A stretch of DNA of 64,000 nucleotides, taken from positions 2,397,501-2,461,500 of the forward strand of contig NC_080062.1 in assembly GCF_026212465.1 (NCBI RefSeq), read 5' to 3'. Both the position numbers and the translations under genes were made by a program. Every line of letters starts with the position of its first letter. Position 1 is the first letter of the stretch. The DNA is from Amaranthus tricolor. Lineage: Eukaryota; Streptophyta; Magnoliopsida; Caryophyllales; Amaranthaceae. Positions 1-12,145 of the stretch are shown here, piece by piece. The notes below the pieces were generated by a model. The model was not told the origin of the DNA. It saw nothing but the letters and a program-made list of their open reading frames with translations, and made no database searches.

Positions 1-190
1 GGTACCATGACATTGTATTAGAAGTTAATGTGATAAGAAGTCATATATTCAATTTCAACTACCCCTCATTTAAATTAGAGGAGGGTCTTTGTTGCATCTA
101 CACTTCTAGCCGAAAGGGCCTCTCGTGTGAAGAGATGTGTTAGAATATATAACATATTATGTAGTCTCAACCGTCAACTTAAGCTTATAG
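1..190 (+). repeat. SINE-like dispersed repeat, copy 1 (5' side cut by window edge)
   Basis: This segment has the layout of a family seen again at about 24030-24200 and, reversed, at 30535-30735 and 62470-62765. A gacattgtatcagaa-like start is followed by a protein-free body, the motif ggcctctcgtgtgaag, then gtgttagaatatataaca and a tail ending in tcaacttaagctt. The 24.09-kb copy carries ggattcgaattt, which resembles a pol III B box. That suggests a tRNA-derived SINE, but I could not define ends or target duplications. It lies upstream of exon 2 of PCR copy 1, presumably in intron 1. Confidence 0.45.
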
Positions 191-463
191 AAATAATAAA
201 TTTTCTTCTCCTTTGTCCAAAGACATTCTCTAACCTACTCCTAAATTAAAAAATATCTACGATTAAAATTTCACAACTAATTTAAAATGTGTCAAAACAT
301 ATTTGTAAGTTGAATAGCAATTAATTTGCAAATAAGATTATTTACTAGCTAATTAAAAAAAAAATTATAACTTGTTAGCTAAAAATGAGTCTAGTACTCT
401 AGTCTAGTGCAGGTTGCTTGACCCTCTGGGCTTATAGGAGAAGTTATTTTTTTATCGCTGCAG

Positions 464-2593
464 GTTGCTTGACCCTCTGGTGCCCTTGTATCACATTTGG
501 AAGAATTGCAGAGATTGTTGACCAAGGTTCATCCTGTAAGTACTCTATTGTCCAAAAATAATTGATACACTTATTTTTTTATTTTTTATTTTTAAAAAAA
601 ATTAATTTTGCAACATTTTATTTTATATACTAATTTTCTTATTTTTTCACTTCTTATTCTTATATTTGTCTTTTTATTTTCTCTCACTTCCCATACTATT
701 TATTGATCTGTATTAAAATTGTGAATCAGGTCGAGGCGAATTAAACTTTAAATGGGCTGCATTAGAGCAGAGCAGGGTAAAAACTATAAATGGACATGGG
801 GGATCAAAGTCCATTTAAATTTGAACCGACCTGACTGCTAGCTCACTTAATAAACATCATCCAATGATCTTTTAGTCTTACTTTGTAGCCTGTAGGGCCA
901 ACTTGCCTATATATATATATATAATTAATAATTACTGTCATATGAAAAATAAAATACGTGAGAATATTATTATGACAACTAAGCCCTACTGACCCGATCC
1001 AACTGGACTCGACTCATTAATGACCCATTTCAAAGTGACTCGTTGGGTTGACCCGCCTTATTGAACACCTTTAATCTGTAAAATTTTTTTATATATATGC
1101 TAATTGTTAATATTGCAATCTGTTAAAATGCATTCAAAGGGATTATTACTTGAGAAATAGTTTTGATTTGATAGTGCTACTTAAAAGGAAGACTGTAAAT
1201 TGAATTTTATCTTTATTGAAATAAATACAACTTTTCTCAACGAGTAAGATTATATTATTCCTTCACTCAACTTACTATATAATAATAAAAGAAACTTAAA
1301 CTAGCACATATTCATTAGCATAGAATTTCATTTTAGAATTTTAAATTTATCTAAAGCTATTTACCTCTTTATTTGCAATCCGTTCCAAAACGATGGTTTC
1401 TTTCGAAAAACCAAGATATATCAACCAATTCTACTGAACACTTCAAACATCGATTATCAACCACCTATAGTAGTTTTTTAGCTTTGGCTTCACTATGAAT
1501 TTAATGATTATATTATTAATTTATGAGTAATTAATAATTAGAGTAGAAATATATTTATTATTTACAATATAATTTGATAATTTTTGGAAATTAAAATTGC
1601 AGCATGTGGATTGAGTGGGACGTTATATTGTGTACTCTTTGCGCTCACGGGTTGTCAATGGATATACTCATGCACATATCGTTCAAAAATGAAGGCTATA
1701 TTTGGTATGCGAGGGGATTGTTGTGGAGATTGTTGTGTCCATTGTTGTTTTGAGCAATGCGCCTTATGCCAAGAGTATCGTGAGCTTCAACGTCGTGGTT
1801 ATGATCCCGCCCTTGGTAAGTACTTCCTCCGTCCTTAAAATTTGCCCGATCGGACTAAAAAGCCCAAGGGCAAGAAATAGTCAAAGCGATAAACACAAAA
1901 ATCATACATTACTTTTTAGACTCTCTAAAATGACGGATAAAAAACATTTTATGTATAGGGCTTGTTTGGCATATGTTTATAAGGTGGAGCGGTTGGCTGA
2001 AACTATATTGGTTAGTTTGATCAGCTGATAATATTGGTTAATAATCCAATTGTTGAAGCTGGTTGTTTAAGCCAGTAGTTAATGAAATATGATCTAAAAT
2101 TTATTTATTAGTTGTTGACTGTTTGTTAGTATAAAAGTAGACAAAAGCTAAAAGCCAATGAGAAAAGTCCTGCTATTAGTAGCTATTTGGTTTTAATCTT
2201 CCAAATATATTTTGGCTAACTAGCCAATTAAAAACAAAATATAAAAATCACTGTAAAACCAATTGCCCAACAAACAACTCATAAATTTAAAACAAATTTT
2301 TTGCTGTCATTTGTTAATTGAATTTTGAATTTTAGTTTTGTTAAATGATTAAATCATTTTAAATTATTTTTAAAAAAAATTACGCAGATGATAAGTTGAG
2401 TTTTAAATCTGAAATGATAATAAAGTTATTTAATATCAAATTAAATAATAATGTACTATCTTAATTATCACCTTTATTTATGTTTATAGGATGGCATGGT
2501 AATATAGGGAGGGCAAATCAGAGTATGACAACACCTCCATCGATGGCAAGTGGCATGAGGCGAGAAGTTGAACTGGAGTTGAGCATAGAATAA
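464..2593 (+). CDS. PLAC8-family PCR/FW2.2-like protein, copy 1 (exons 2-4; exon 1 outside window)
   Basis: Exons are 464-535, 1603-1815 and 2490-2593, all with GT-AG borders; the stop is TAA at 2591-2593. The conceptual protein carries the PLAC8 signature CCLTLWCPC followed by [15 protein letters not shown], a hydrophobic stretch after SCGLSGTLY, then CTYRSKMKA and a Cys-rich segment ending [20 protein letters not shown], then WHGN. Family members are small plasma-membrane proteins involved in Cd/Zn efflux or, for FW2.2-like members, organ-size control; which applies here cannot be told. Oddities: a Leu replaces the third Cys of CCLTCWCPC seen in copies 2 and 3; the C-terminus is longer, ending ELELSIE; and the exon 2 acceptor is duplicated 51 nt upstream. 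No exon 1 ([17 protein letters not shown]) is found in 1-463, so it is either outside the window or lost. Confidence 0.85.
1826..1850. repeat. Stowaway-like terminal sequence in intron 3 of PCR copy 1
   Basis: The sequence tacttcctccgtccttaaaa begins 10 nt inside intron 3 and matches the common plant Stowaway-type terminus (CTCCCTCCGTCC). Only one end is clear, so this is a weak call. Confidence 0.3.
1958..2280. mobile_element. MITE-like element in intron 3 of PCR copy 1
   Basis: The left end gggcttgtttggcat and the right end gcccaacaaacaactc form an imperfect terminal inverted repeat about 320 bp apart. The interior is rich in gttggtt/aaccaat words and in agccaatagtcaa-type words. Similar compositions occur near 18490-18800, 43582-43949 and 60838-61150, so it looks like one copy of a dispersed family. 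No coding potential is seen. Confidence 0.45.
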
Positions 2594-4662
2594 GATTTTG
2601 GTGAAGAATAAACAAGATTTTAAAGAAAATTTGTTGTCATTTTATCTTAGTGCGATTCAAATTTGGTCCTTTTGTGTAATATTCTTAGTACGTTTTTAAA
2701 TGCACTATTTCGTATAAGTTTTTTTTCTCAAGAATAATTAAGTGTATTTGTGTGTTGTAAAACTCCTAGTCTACACATTTTTCGGTATACACTCTATCCC
2801 TCTAGAATAATAATAAAGAAAAATTAATTATTTATAGGAAAAATGTAGGCATTTGATAATAAAAATGATGCGAAAGAATGAATGAATTGTCTTAATTAAA
2901 TTAAAAATAAATTAGAATATATAAATGTGATTTAAAAAAGTGGTAGATCATTGTCCAAAAATTAAAATAATATAAAATAAAAACAAATTAAAATAGAAAA
3001 TAATGCTAAAAAAATAAAACAAAAAGTACATATTAATTCTTTAGTTTACTAGCTCACTCATTCACTTATTTACTTTATAATTAAGTCACTAAATGAAAAT
3101 TTTATCATACAACCATTATATCAACGGATATATTAGTATTAATTTAAAACAATTTATCGAAATGTAGTGATTTTAGTTTAAATTTAAGATAGGAGTAGTA
3201 GAAATGCAAATGACTTGATTGATAAACGGACTATTAGAATTAATTCAAAACAAACATATAAGAAATGACTTAAAAATTGCAAAATTTTGGAATATGAAAG
3301 AAAATTATTTAAGATAGTTTATAAATGTGTAAAGACGAAATATTTGTGAACAGGTAAGAAAGAAGGAAAGTTCGAACTCATAGACTTCAAAATAGGGCGA
3401 AGAAAACCCAAAATGACTTGAAGAGAAGGAGTGAAAACGTACATAAGAATTTAAATTGAACTTGCAGGTAATTGAGATGATAGAAATTCCAAATAAATCG
3501 AAAAAAAAGAATTAATAAAAATGACAACTGCAAATAATTTTATCAGTTTATTTAACCAATTTAAAATCTTTCAAAATTAAGGTTTTGATATTTTGGTTGT
3601 AGGCCACAATTATTTTCTAACATCACCTACTTGAAAAAAATATACATAGTAGGCCAACTTGAATAACAAATACAGATAAGAAAGTATTTAAACTATTCCC
3701 AAAAATCCATTTGACCCCATGTTTATGCCGCAGGTTAAGTTATGATCGCATGCTTAGTTATCTCTTTTAAACTCCACGTATATATAAATCTCCATAAAAA
3801 AAAAAGCTTTAAGTTAATTTTTATAATTTAATTTATATATAAGTATTTAAATATATCAACAAACCAAAATTTACAAAAAATTTCACTAAATTTTAAAAGG
3901 CCTTGGTTTTGATATAGAGTAAATTTTCCAAATAATAAGATCATCATATCTTGTGACAATGAAAAATCAATTTAAATAAAAAACAAAATAGATTATTGAA
4001 TAATTTTAACATATTTTTAAATACAAATAGACTATTTGATGATCAGAACATCAAATGCTAATATTTGGTAATCAACTTCTTGTTATGAATCAACTGGAGT
4101 AAATTACAAAATGACTACTTTCACATCTGTATTATAAATCAATCAATAAAATCAATTGGTCAAATCAATAATTTCAATCAACATAATAATTCTCTATCAA
4201 TCATTTGTCATACGCTGTAATTAATGTTCTTCTCATTTATTTTTTTCGCAGATCCCAATGTAAACTTTATAATCAAATAATTTTAATTGTGAGTTTTTAA
4301 AAATTGTAAAAAGCTGATATTTAGAAAGTATATATTAAGAAAAATCTAACAAGATCCCACATATAAATCGTGAAAAATCGTAGTCAAAGTTTGACACTAA
4401 AATTTGTAAAATTTTATTTGAGAAGAACATATAAAAACGGAGGAAGTATTATTTATTTAAAAGTTGACCAATTATATTCATTAATAATGGTGTATAAAAT
4501 AATTTAGGTGCTAATCACATTATTAATTGTATCATTTCCTACGCGTTAACTAAGTTGATCATCATAATATTGAATTGACCAATGACTAGGTATAGCATAT
4601 AGTAATGGACTAATACACCCAAAATTATACTACTTATTAATAGCTGTCTTAATTTACCACTC
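2594..4662. other. Intergenic region between PCR copies 1 and 2
   Basis: AT-rich DNA with no coding region that I can support. At 4245-4447 there is a block similar to 48190-48330 (cagatcccaatg / cagatctcaatg, then tcaaataattttaattgtgag), ending in the Stowaway-like acggaggaagta. The rest shows only homopolymer runs and low complexity. Confidence 0.5.
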
Positions 4663-4672
4663 TTATATATAT
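4663..4672 (+). promoter_or_regulatory. Probable TATA box of PCR copy 2
   Basis: The tract ttatatatat lies about 200 nt upstream of the ATG at 4870. The intervening leader is AT-rich and contains no upstream ATG reading far into the gene. Position and sequence fit a plant core promoter; there is no experimental support. Confidence 0.45.
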
Positions 4673-4869
4673 GTCTTAACACAATCTTTTTGTTCATTCA
4701 TCATTTGAACATATATTTGTATTCTTTGTATTCTCTTATTAGTGGTATTATATATCTCAAATTAGCCTAATTATAGAGCAACAAAAAGAAATAAAATACA
4801 ACTTATTGCTTGAATATTAATTTTTGTACAATTTTTTAATTAATTCATTGCTTAAATATAAAATAAATT

Positions 4870-6728
4870 ATGAATAAGCAACAACAGCCTGCAATGGGAG
4901 TACCAATGGGTGAGCCTGCAGTGGGAGAGTTCTCTTCTGGTCTTTGTGATTGTTTTTCTGATGTTTCTCTTTGTAAGTCCTTTTTTTAATCTACTTTTCA
5001 TCTTTTATTTTTATACTTTTACTAGTAAATAATTTTTTACGGTCTGATATTTTGATCAACGAGCAATTTTTGTTCTTACAAGCTAAGTTAACATAAGTTA
5101 ACAAAAAAGAGATCGTAAAAAAACATATTGCCCGATTGTTCTCACAAGTTAACAACTTTTCTACAATTTAATGTTTTTTTTTATTTTTATAACATCTATT
5201 TTACACTTTAATCATGATATTTTTTTTAAAAAAAATCTATCTTCATTTTAGATGTTTTTACTTAACATATATAAGCATGTCTTTGTGACCAAAAAGTTAA
5301 CATTATTAAAAATATGTAGGTTGTTTAACATGTTGGTGTCCATGCATCACCTTTGGACGAATTGCCGAGATTGTTGACAAGGGCTCATCATGTAAGTATA
5401 TAAACATTACCATTTTTTTTTAAGTATGTACAATAAAAGCTTAAGTTAAAAGTTATAATCTTATAATACGCTCCTTACACGAGAGTCGTTCAGGCTAAAA
5501 ATATGAATAATGTTATTATGTTATTTATATATCTAGCACTAAATATCTACTTTAAAATGAGGGTCAGATGACAATTTTACCGTATTAGTTTAATACCATA
5601 TCAGAGCATCAGCTTAACTAACAATTTAAGCGGATTAAAGTCTTGATCTTCTTACATTGACATAAAATATTATTATTATTATTGTTGTTGTTGATGTAGC
5701 ATGTGGAGTTAGTGGGGCATTATATTCATTGCTCATGGTGTTTACCGGATGCCAATTCATATATTCATGCACATATCGTTCAAAGATGAAGGCTCAATAT
5801 GGAATACCAGAGAATAGTTGTGGAGATTGTTGCACTCATTTTTGGTGCGAGACTTGCGCCTTATGTCAAGAGTATCGTGAACTTCAATATCGTGGTTATG
5901 ATGTTGCCCTTGGTAATTATCATCTACTTATTCTCACTTTATTACATCACCCTAATTATAATCTTAGTAACATATGTGTTGTATCATGCCTAAGTCATTC
6001 AAAATTGATTGGCGCTCTTAAACTAATTTATAATACATCATATAAAGCCTAACTTTAAATCTAAGGGTTTAAGTAGTGGGTGTATGAAACTTAATGTTAA
6101 TTTGGTGTTCCAATCTTCATAATTTCTCATAAATTCTTGTATAAGACGATTTTACCGTGAGACTCGTTTCGTATATAAGTTATATAGCACAATAACTAAT
6201 AGAAATTATTAGCATATGAACTTCTTGTTTTGGGGTCCTCTTACATATAGAGGATATCTCACAAGGGTAGCACTAAGCTTTTTGGCTGGAATTTTTTTTT
6301 TGAAAAAAAAAAATTTCAAAAGTATAACTTGTTTTAAATGATTATTTTCTAACGTATTGGTCATACAACAATAATTTAAAATGATTCAGATTATATTGGT
6401 CTCCTTATATTAACTCCTAACTTTGCCCTATGTTACCATATTAAAAGAAGTATTTAATTTAAAATTTTATATTGAAAAGGGGTTAAAAATGAGAAAGGTA
6501 AAAAGGATTTTACATCCTTGATTTCACTAAAATAAAAAAAAATCTATGATTACGATTGAGTCAAAAACTCATAATTGTAAAGTAACTGTTACACAGAAAG
6601 GTAACTATGAAATAATTTTTAAAATGTTCTTAATTTATAACATAGTATCTTTTTTTTATATATAGTAACCAAATAAAATTAAACAAAAATCATTCTCACC
6701 CTTCTCATTTTAAAACTCTTGTAATTTG

Positions 6729-6821
<93 letters not shown>

Positions 6822-6986
6822 CTCTTTATGGCTTTATACAACAAAAAAATAAATTACCAATTATTTCAACAAGAATTAATTGATTTTATTGATGATGTTT
6901 TGTATATAGGCTGGCATGGTAACATGGAGAAAGCAAACCAGGGAATGACGATGCCTCCATCAATGCCAGGTGGAATGACCCGATAA
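4870..6986 (+). CDS. PLAC8-family PLANT CADMIUM RESISTANCE-like protein, copy 2
   Basis: Four exons, 4870-4972, 5320-5391, 5700-5912 and 6910-6986, join in frame to 465 nt (154 aa plus TAA). All introns are GT-AG; phases are 1, 1 and 1. The N-terminus is short and polar ([10 protein letters not shown]), followed by [16 protein letters not shown], the PLAC8 signature [27 protein letters not shown], a hydrophobic segment around [18 protein letters not shown], the Cys-rich [16 protein letters not shown] and the conserved QEYRELQ...WHGN end. The length matches Arabidopsis PCR proteins (about 150 aa). Known relatives are plasma-membrane proteins that lower cytosolic Cd or Zn, or FW2.2-like regulators of cell number. 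A TATA-like tract lies at 4663. Intron 3 holds a 90-bp (TA)n tract. Confidence 0.93.
5438..5625 (-). repeat. Degenerate SINE-like copy in intron 2 of PCR copy 2
   Basis: Read on the minus strand, the segment runs from ctgatgctctgatatggtat to taacttaagctttt. It includes the family's ...ctctcgtgtaaggagcg motif, matching the order of motifs at 24030-24200. It is strongly degraded. Confidence 0.35.
6732..6821. repeat. (TA)n microsatellite in intron 3 of PCR copy 2
   Basis: About 90 bp of nearly pure TA dinucleotide, interrupted once by a G. It lies about 90 bp upstream of the acceptor of exon 4. Confidence 0.95.
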
Positions 6987-7544
6987 ACTGGCCAGAACCT
7001 ACCTGACCCGATCCACCCAATGTGACCAGTTCATATTTGAGCATGGAGTATGCGAGAAAATTCAAGACTAAATAAAAAAAGTATTGTTGTCTTGTTGATG
7101 ATAATACGAACAGATTCTTGTGTGATTATTTATTTCATTTATTTGTATCAATGTTTGACCAAAGATTTATTTTCTTTTTGATTGGATTATGTCATGTGTG
7201 ATATTTTAGACAAACTAGTTGTGAGATTCGCACGCGGTCCCCCAAGTTATATTATTAAATTTAACGACGGTATGCGAAATCCTAGTAAATCGAATCGTGT
7301 AGAGAAGGCTATGTGCAATACAAATTATACTTATATTTCATAGTAAAATCGGCTATATTAACCTCAACTACAAATCTTTGGAGCTTATTTCGGTCCAAGT
7401 GAAGCTTTTGAATCCCATCAACCCATTAGAATGAAGGTTTCTACAAACAAAAGGGCAAAATAAGAATGAAGGTTTCTACAAATAAAGGGGCAAAATAAGA
7501 AAGAAAAACATAAGAAAATAAGAGAAGCAATTATAGCAAATGAC

Positions 7545-7906
7545 TTCATACATTTTGACAAGGCTATTCAAATTCCCTTTTCCATGTGGAATTGGTCTAG
7601 ATAGATGAATTGCTCCAAAATCCAAAATCCAAAACCTTGAGGTTCTTCAATTTGTCAATTTCTTTAGGAATAATGTCAATCAAATTATTCCTATAAAGGT
7701 GTCTGAAATTATAGATAAAGCAGAAGTTTAAGCCTAATCTAAAACCAAAAACAAAAAAACACCGTAAAGAATAAAAGATCTACATACAATTCTTGCAAAT
7801 TTGATGGTAGACTCAATTTAGAAACAACAAATCCCTTCACAGATGATCCAAAAATGTTCTTAAAGGACAAAATAGAACCAAAGCACTTAAATACAGGATA
7901 TATAAT
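7545..7906 (-). pseudogene. LRR receptor-kinase-like gene fragment (relic)
   Basis: On the minus strand, 7740-7906 reads KGFVVSKLSLPSNLQELYVD. About 50 bp further on, 7700-7545 reads LYRNNLIDIIPKEIDKLKNL, then KVLDFG, and after a frameshift IPHGKGNLNSLVK. The spacing of L, N and IP residues fits plant leucine-rich repeats (LxxNxLxGxIPxxIxxLKNLxxLDLG), most like the short-LRR ectodomain of MRH1/MDIS-type receptor kinases. In-frame stops and a frameshift show it is not functional. The fragment ends exactly at the 5' target duplication of the solo LTR, so the retroelement appears to have landed in it. No kinase domain is seen. Confidence 0.45.
7902..7906 (+). repeat. Target site duplication (ATAAT) of solo LTR, left
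   Basis: ATAAT directly precedes TGTAACACCCC. The same five bases follow ...GGGTGTTACA at 13511-13515. Confidence 0.85.
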
Positions 7907-8041
7907 TGTAACACCCCGCAATTTATTATGTCAAGTTATTTTTTTTAAATAATTTGAAAAAGAATGATTTAATATATTTATTATCGAATAATTAAATTAG
8001 CCTTTTAACATATAAATTTTTTTATTTTATTTAAGTAGTCA

Positions 8042-8042
<1 letters not shown>

Positions 8043-8086
<44 letters not shown>

Positions 8087-8087
8087 T
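8043..8087. repeat. (ATT)n microsatellite in the solo LTR
   Basis: About 15 ATT units in a row. They give rise to a meaningless poly-Ile frame on the minus strand. Confidence 0.95.
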
Positions 8088-9834
8088 TAAATAAATTAAA
8101 GTTAGAATGGGAAGGACTTTTAAAATCTAAACACTCTTCACTTTTTTTTCTCATCTTCCATAACCTCCCTTTACTCCTTCCTCCATACCCTCCCTCACAA
8201 CACCAAACCACCACCACCCCAGTGGTTGCCGCCATAAGCCAGCCGCCGGCCGGCCGCCAGCAGCCACCACAAGCCGGTGGCTGTCCCCCACGCAGCACCT
8301 CATCTCTTTGCTCCATTTTTGTGAGCTTTTTCATCCTTATTGTAAATTAGTGCTTTTAATCTTTAAAGTTTTGGGTATATTCATAAATCTTAGTTTATAT
8401 TAATTTATATCTTGATAGAATTTGTAATGGGTAAGTGTTAGATGTGAGATATGAAAATGAATAAGTTAGGGTTGGGCATAAGATTGAAGGTAGTATGTAC
8501 TACTTTTATGTATTTTGGTGATTTTCTGATATTGGGACAAATTTATTAAAGCTTTTGATAAGTATTATTTTTTATTAATAATGGTGGTTTTGATGATTAA
8601 AAATAGTTAGAGTTGTTGATCACTTTTAATAGTTAAATATAAATTAATTATACTAATGGTGGTGAATGTGATTATTGTTGTTGGTTTGGTGGTGATAAAA
8701 TTATTAATAAAGAAATTAGTGATAAAATTTACCAATAAAGAATTATTGATAAAATTACTGATAAAGAATTATTATATGATGTGTCGCTAGCAGTGATTAA
8801 GTGTCGTCATTGTTAATTGTGGGTACATGGTTAGTGTTTAATTGTTGTGGTTAGTATCCAATTGTTGCCAAACTAATTTCTTGTTATGGTTATGAGATGT
8901 CTAAGCTACTAATTTCTTTGTTTGTATACTCGTCAATTCAAACCTTGAGAAATAGAACAAATTTGATTGAAAATCATTATCAGCATGCATTGAAATCCGG
9001 TGTAATACACTATATTATACAATTTAAGCCCACATAGTCTGTTTTATTGCAAAAGTGTGTGAATTGAATCTTTTCCCCTTGAACATGCCTTGTTTTAGAA
9101 TTTAATGAAAACTAAAGTTATAGGTAGATTAAGTGATTGCATTTTTTTGTGAATAAACATATTGTGTATGGTTAGAGTGAATATTCACATGAGTTGTGAC
9201 TTGTAAGGATGGTGTAGGCGTACTTCTTAGAGCAAGTAGCTTCTAAATGAAGTCAAGTAGACTTACTATTCTTACTTTAAACGTGTATAGGTGCCCGGTT
9301 CATAAGAGGGGCATAAGAACCTCTTTTGAAGTGATTTTACGACTTGTCATCTTGCAGTCACAGGTAAGTACACACGGTAGCTAACTCTTGCATGCATCTT
9401 GAATATGTTTTCTTTGCATAACAATATTATATGAGCTACAGGTAAGTACACGCGGTAGCTATTGAACATTATTAAGTTATTGTTTCAAGTGTAGATCGGT
9501 TTGTAGAGATGGTAGAGAATGGATTTCGATGTCGCGAGAGTGGAATGTTGGATTATATGAGATGGAATAGGAATGATTCCTTATAGATAAGTTTTGAATT
9601 ATGTTTTATGAATGGGAATAAGTCCCTATTGATGAGATATTAAGTCGGTTGTTTATCACTAGTGGAAAAAACGTCTTTTGCTGCGGTTATTTTGCCATTA
9701 TTTGCTGCGGTTTTGGCCCCCAGCAATTGTGATAGCAGCAAATGTCCTTTTTTAAATGCTGCGGTTTAAAACCGCAGCAAATAAGGGCATTATTTGCTGC
9801 GGTCATGGGCAAAAATCGCAGCAAATAAGGAGGG

Positions 9835-9917
9835 TTATTTGCTGCGGTCAGAGGCAAAACCGCAGCAAATAAGTGTGCATTATTTGCTGCGGTTTTGCCT
9901 CTGACCGCAGCAAATAA
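9835..9917. repeat. Perfect 38-bp inverted repeat in CACTA left subterminal region
   Basis: 9835-9872 is the exact reverse complement of 9880-9917, with a 7-nt spacer (gtgtgca). Each arm is itself bounded by inverted ttatttgctgcgg / ccgcagcaaataa. It can form a long hairpin. Confidence 0.9.
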
Positions 9918-11959
9918 CTCTATTTTTTTTTCTTTTTTAGTTTTATACTCATTATAATCCATATAATCTGAAGCAGTAATTTCAAGATTATAATCCATAT
10001 AATCTGAAGCAGTATAAAACAGTAATTTAGTTTTATACTCATTGTTATTATACCATATCAAAAGCAGTAATTTCAAATACAGAGCTTTGTTATGCCTGAG
10101 TGAAAAGGTACAAACAAATAACAGTATTCTCATTTATTGAATCAAGAAAATATAATCTGAAGGTACAAAAGAACCTATGAATCAAGAAAATATAATCTAA
10201 TTAATTCTATGTCTCTAAATATTGACCCTTGATTGAGGCAGCATATACACCGTTGATAGACATGAAGCACGAATCATGACAAAGTTGTTGTTGTAAAGAT
10301 AAAACAACCTTCTGGAAGCTGCTGTTGTTGCCCAAATATACTGATCATCACTTGCTTCAGAAGATGCACACAACCAGCTGTTTTGCTGATGAAGAGAAGA
10401 CTTGCACATGTATTCAGAATATTGTAATGGGAGTATTCAGAAGACTTGCTTCAGAGCTACCTATCTTAACACATTTTCAACAAAATCCAAGTTGTCAAGC
10501 CCAAGAAGAAAAAAGCAAAGGGAGTATTGAAATCAAATTCAATGTAATACAAAAAGCAATATCAGTATATTGTAATGGGAGTAAAAGAAGAAAAAAACAA
10601 AGTCGAACTGTCAAGATTTTCAAAGAACACAAAATCCCAATTTGTTGATCATCCCAAACTTAAAAATTTCCAAATAGATGTGAATCAGTGAATGCATTGC
10701 AATTTTGTGTATATACTTAAAGGTTCCAAAATACCCTGTTAAGTTATCAATGAAAATTTTGTGAGTGTTGGAGTTTGGTTACTCATTGATGTGTCTATTT
10801 GAATAAACTCTAGTACTTGGCAAATTTATACCAAATAGCCCTGTTTGTGATTAATTAGGGGAGATGGTATATAAATAGTTGGCAATACTACTTATGAACA
10901 AGTCAATTTGAAGTTTCATTATGAACAAGCCAAATGAGTCTTCAACTGAACAGAAATCAAAGAACACAATAAAATGTGATGAAACCAGCTGCGTGAATTT
11001 GTTTTGAACCAGAACTGCAGCTGTTCTGCTTATTGCTCACCCTATGTCACTCTTTTTGGTTATTTGGTTATTGATTTAAGAAAGTGAACAACTGGTAATG
11101 GATTTACTTTCTTGATTCTGTTTAAAAACTTAATTAATAGCAAAACAACCATGCTCAAGTACTATTTGTTACTCCTACAAGTGACTACAGCCCAATGACA
11201 TTGATAAAAAAACAAAACAATATGAATCAATATAATCATTGGACAATAGTCCTCAACCACAAAACCAAGCTATGAATATTAAAAATAAAGTTAACACTTC
11301 AATTAGATTTGAGCATTTGCAATCATGAATGAAATTTCATAAATATAGTGCAAGAAAATACAAATCAGCATCAAAAAATCCACAAAATAAAGGAAGAGCA
11401 CAAAATCCACATAAGGTTCTTGACTAGCAGCAACAAATTCAAAGAAAATAATGGGATCTGAACAAGCAACAAGATTACAAAAGCAATTAACTCACACCAA
11501 ATCATCTACATTCAGAAGGAACAATATATTATGATCTAAAAATTACTCTAAATCACAAAAATAAAGCAAAATGAAACTCACATTTCAGCCTTCCAAAAAC
11601 CCTTAATTAACCCTCCTCTACAATATCACAAAATCATAGTCTACTACTTAGTATCTAAATTTAATAAGGTAGCAATTCAAAAAATCACTAATTAACAAAC
11701 CACATTTTTAACTAAATTACTAAATTACAAGTGAATGAATAAAAATATAAACTTGCAAATTTACAAAACAAATAGAAATTACCTTGATTTCGTGGGTTAT
11801 GTAATAATCTACAAAGAAAAAAAAAAATTAGCACTAATTTTCAAATGTATTATATTGAACATGCAGTTTAATTTTCAAATGTATTACCTTGATTTTCGAA
11901 GTTTGAAGTTTAATTTGATAATGAACAAGAACGGTTTTGAAACGAAGTTTAATTTCGTG

Positions 11960-12145
11960 GGTTAATGAACGAAGGACAATGGAACGACGGGTTTTTGCGT
12001 TCGAAATCTGGAATGGAACGAAGGAGAATGAAGGAGAATGAAGGGTTTTGAAGGAATTGCGTTCGAAATCTGGAATGGAAAGAAGAGAACAGAAGCTTAG
12101 GGAAGGCGAGAGAACAGAATGAAGGAGAATGAAGGGTTTTGAAGG
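11960..12145. repeat. Short degenerate tandem repeat inside the CACTA element
   Basis: Repeated gaacgaaggagaatgaaggg, gttcgaaatctggaatgg and aagggttttgaagga words occur three times with small changes. No protein was recognised on either strand. Confidence 0.6.

Noticed and set aside
1702..2028. 108-codon frame overlapping exon 3 of PCR copy 1
   Set aside because: Wrong frame relative to the conserved Cys-rich exon, and it runs through the intron.
8005..8334. 109-codon minus-strand frame with poly-Ile
   Set aside because: It covers the (ATT)n tract and GC-rich part of the solo LTR; no domain.
9687..10133. 148-codon minus-strand frame
   Set aside because: Its length comes from the repeated TTTGCTGCGG modules of the CACTA terminus, which lack stops in one frame.
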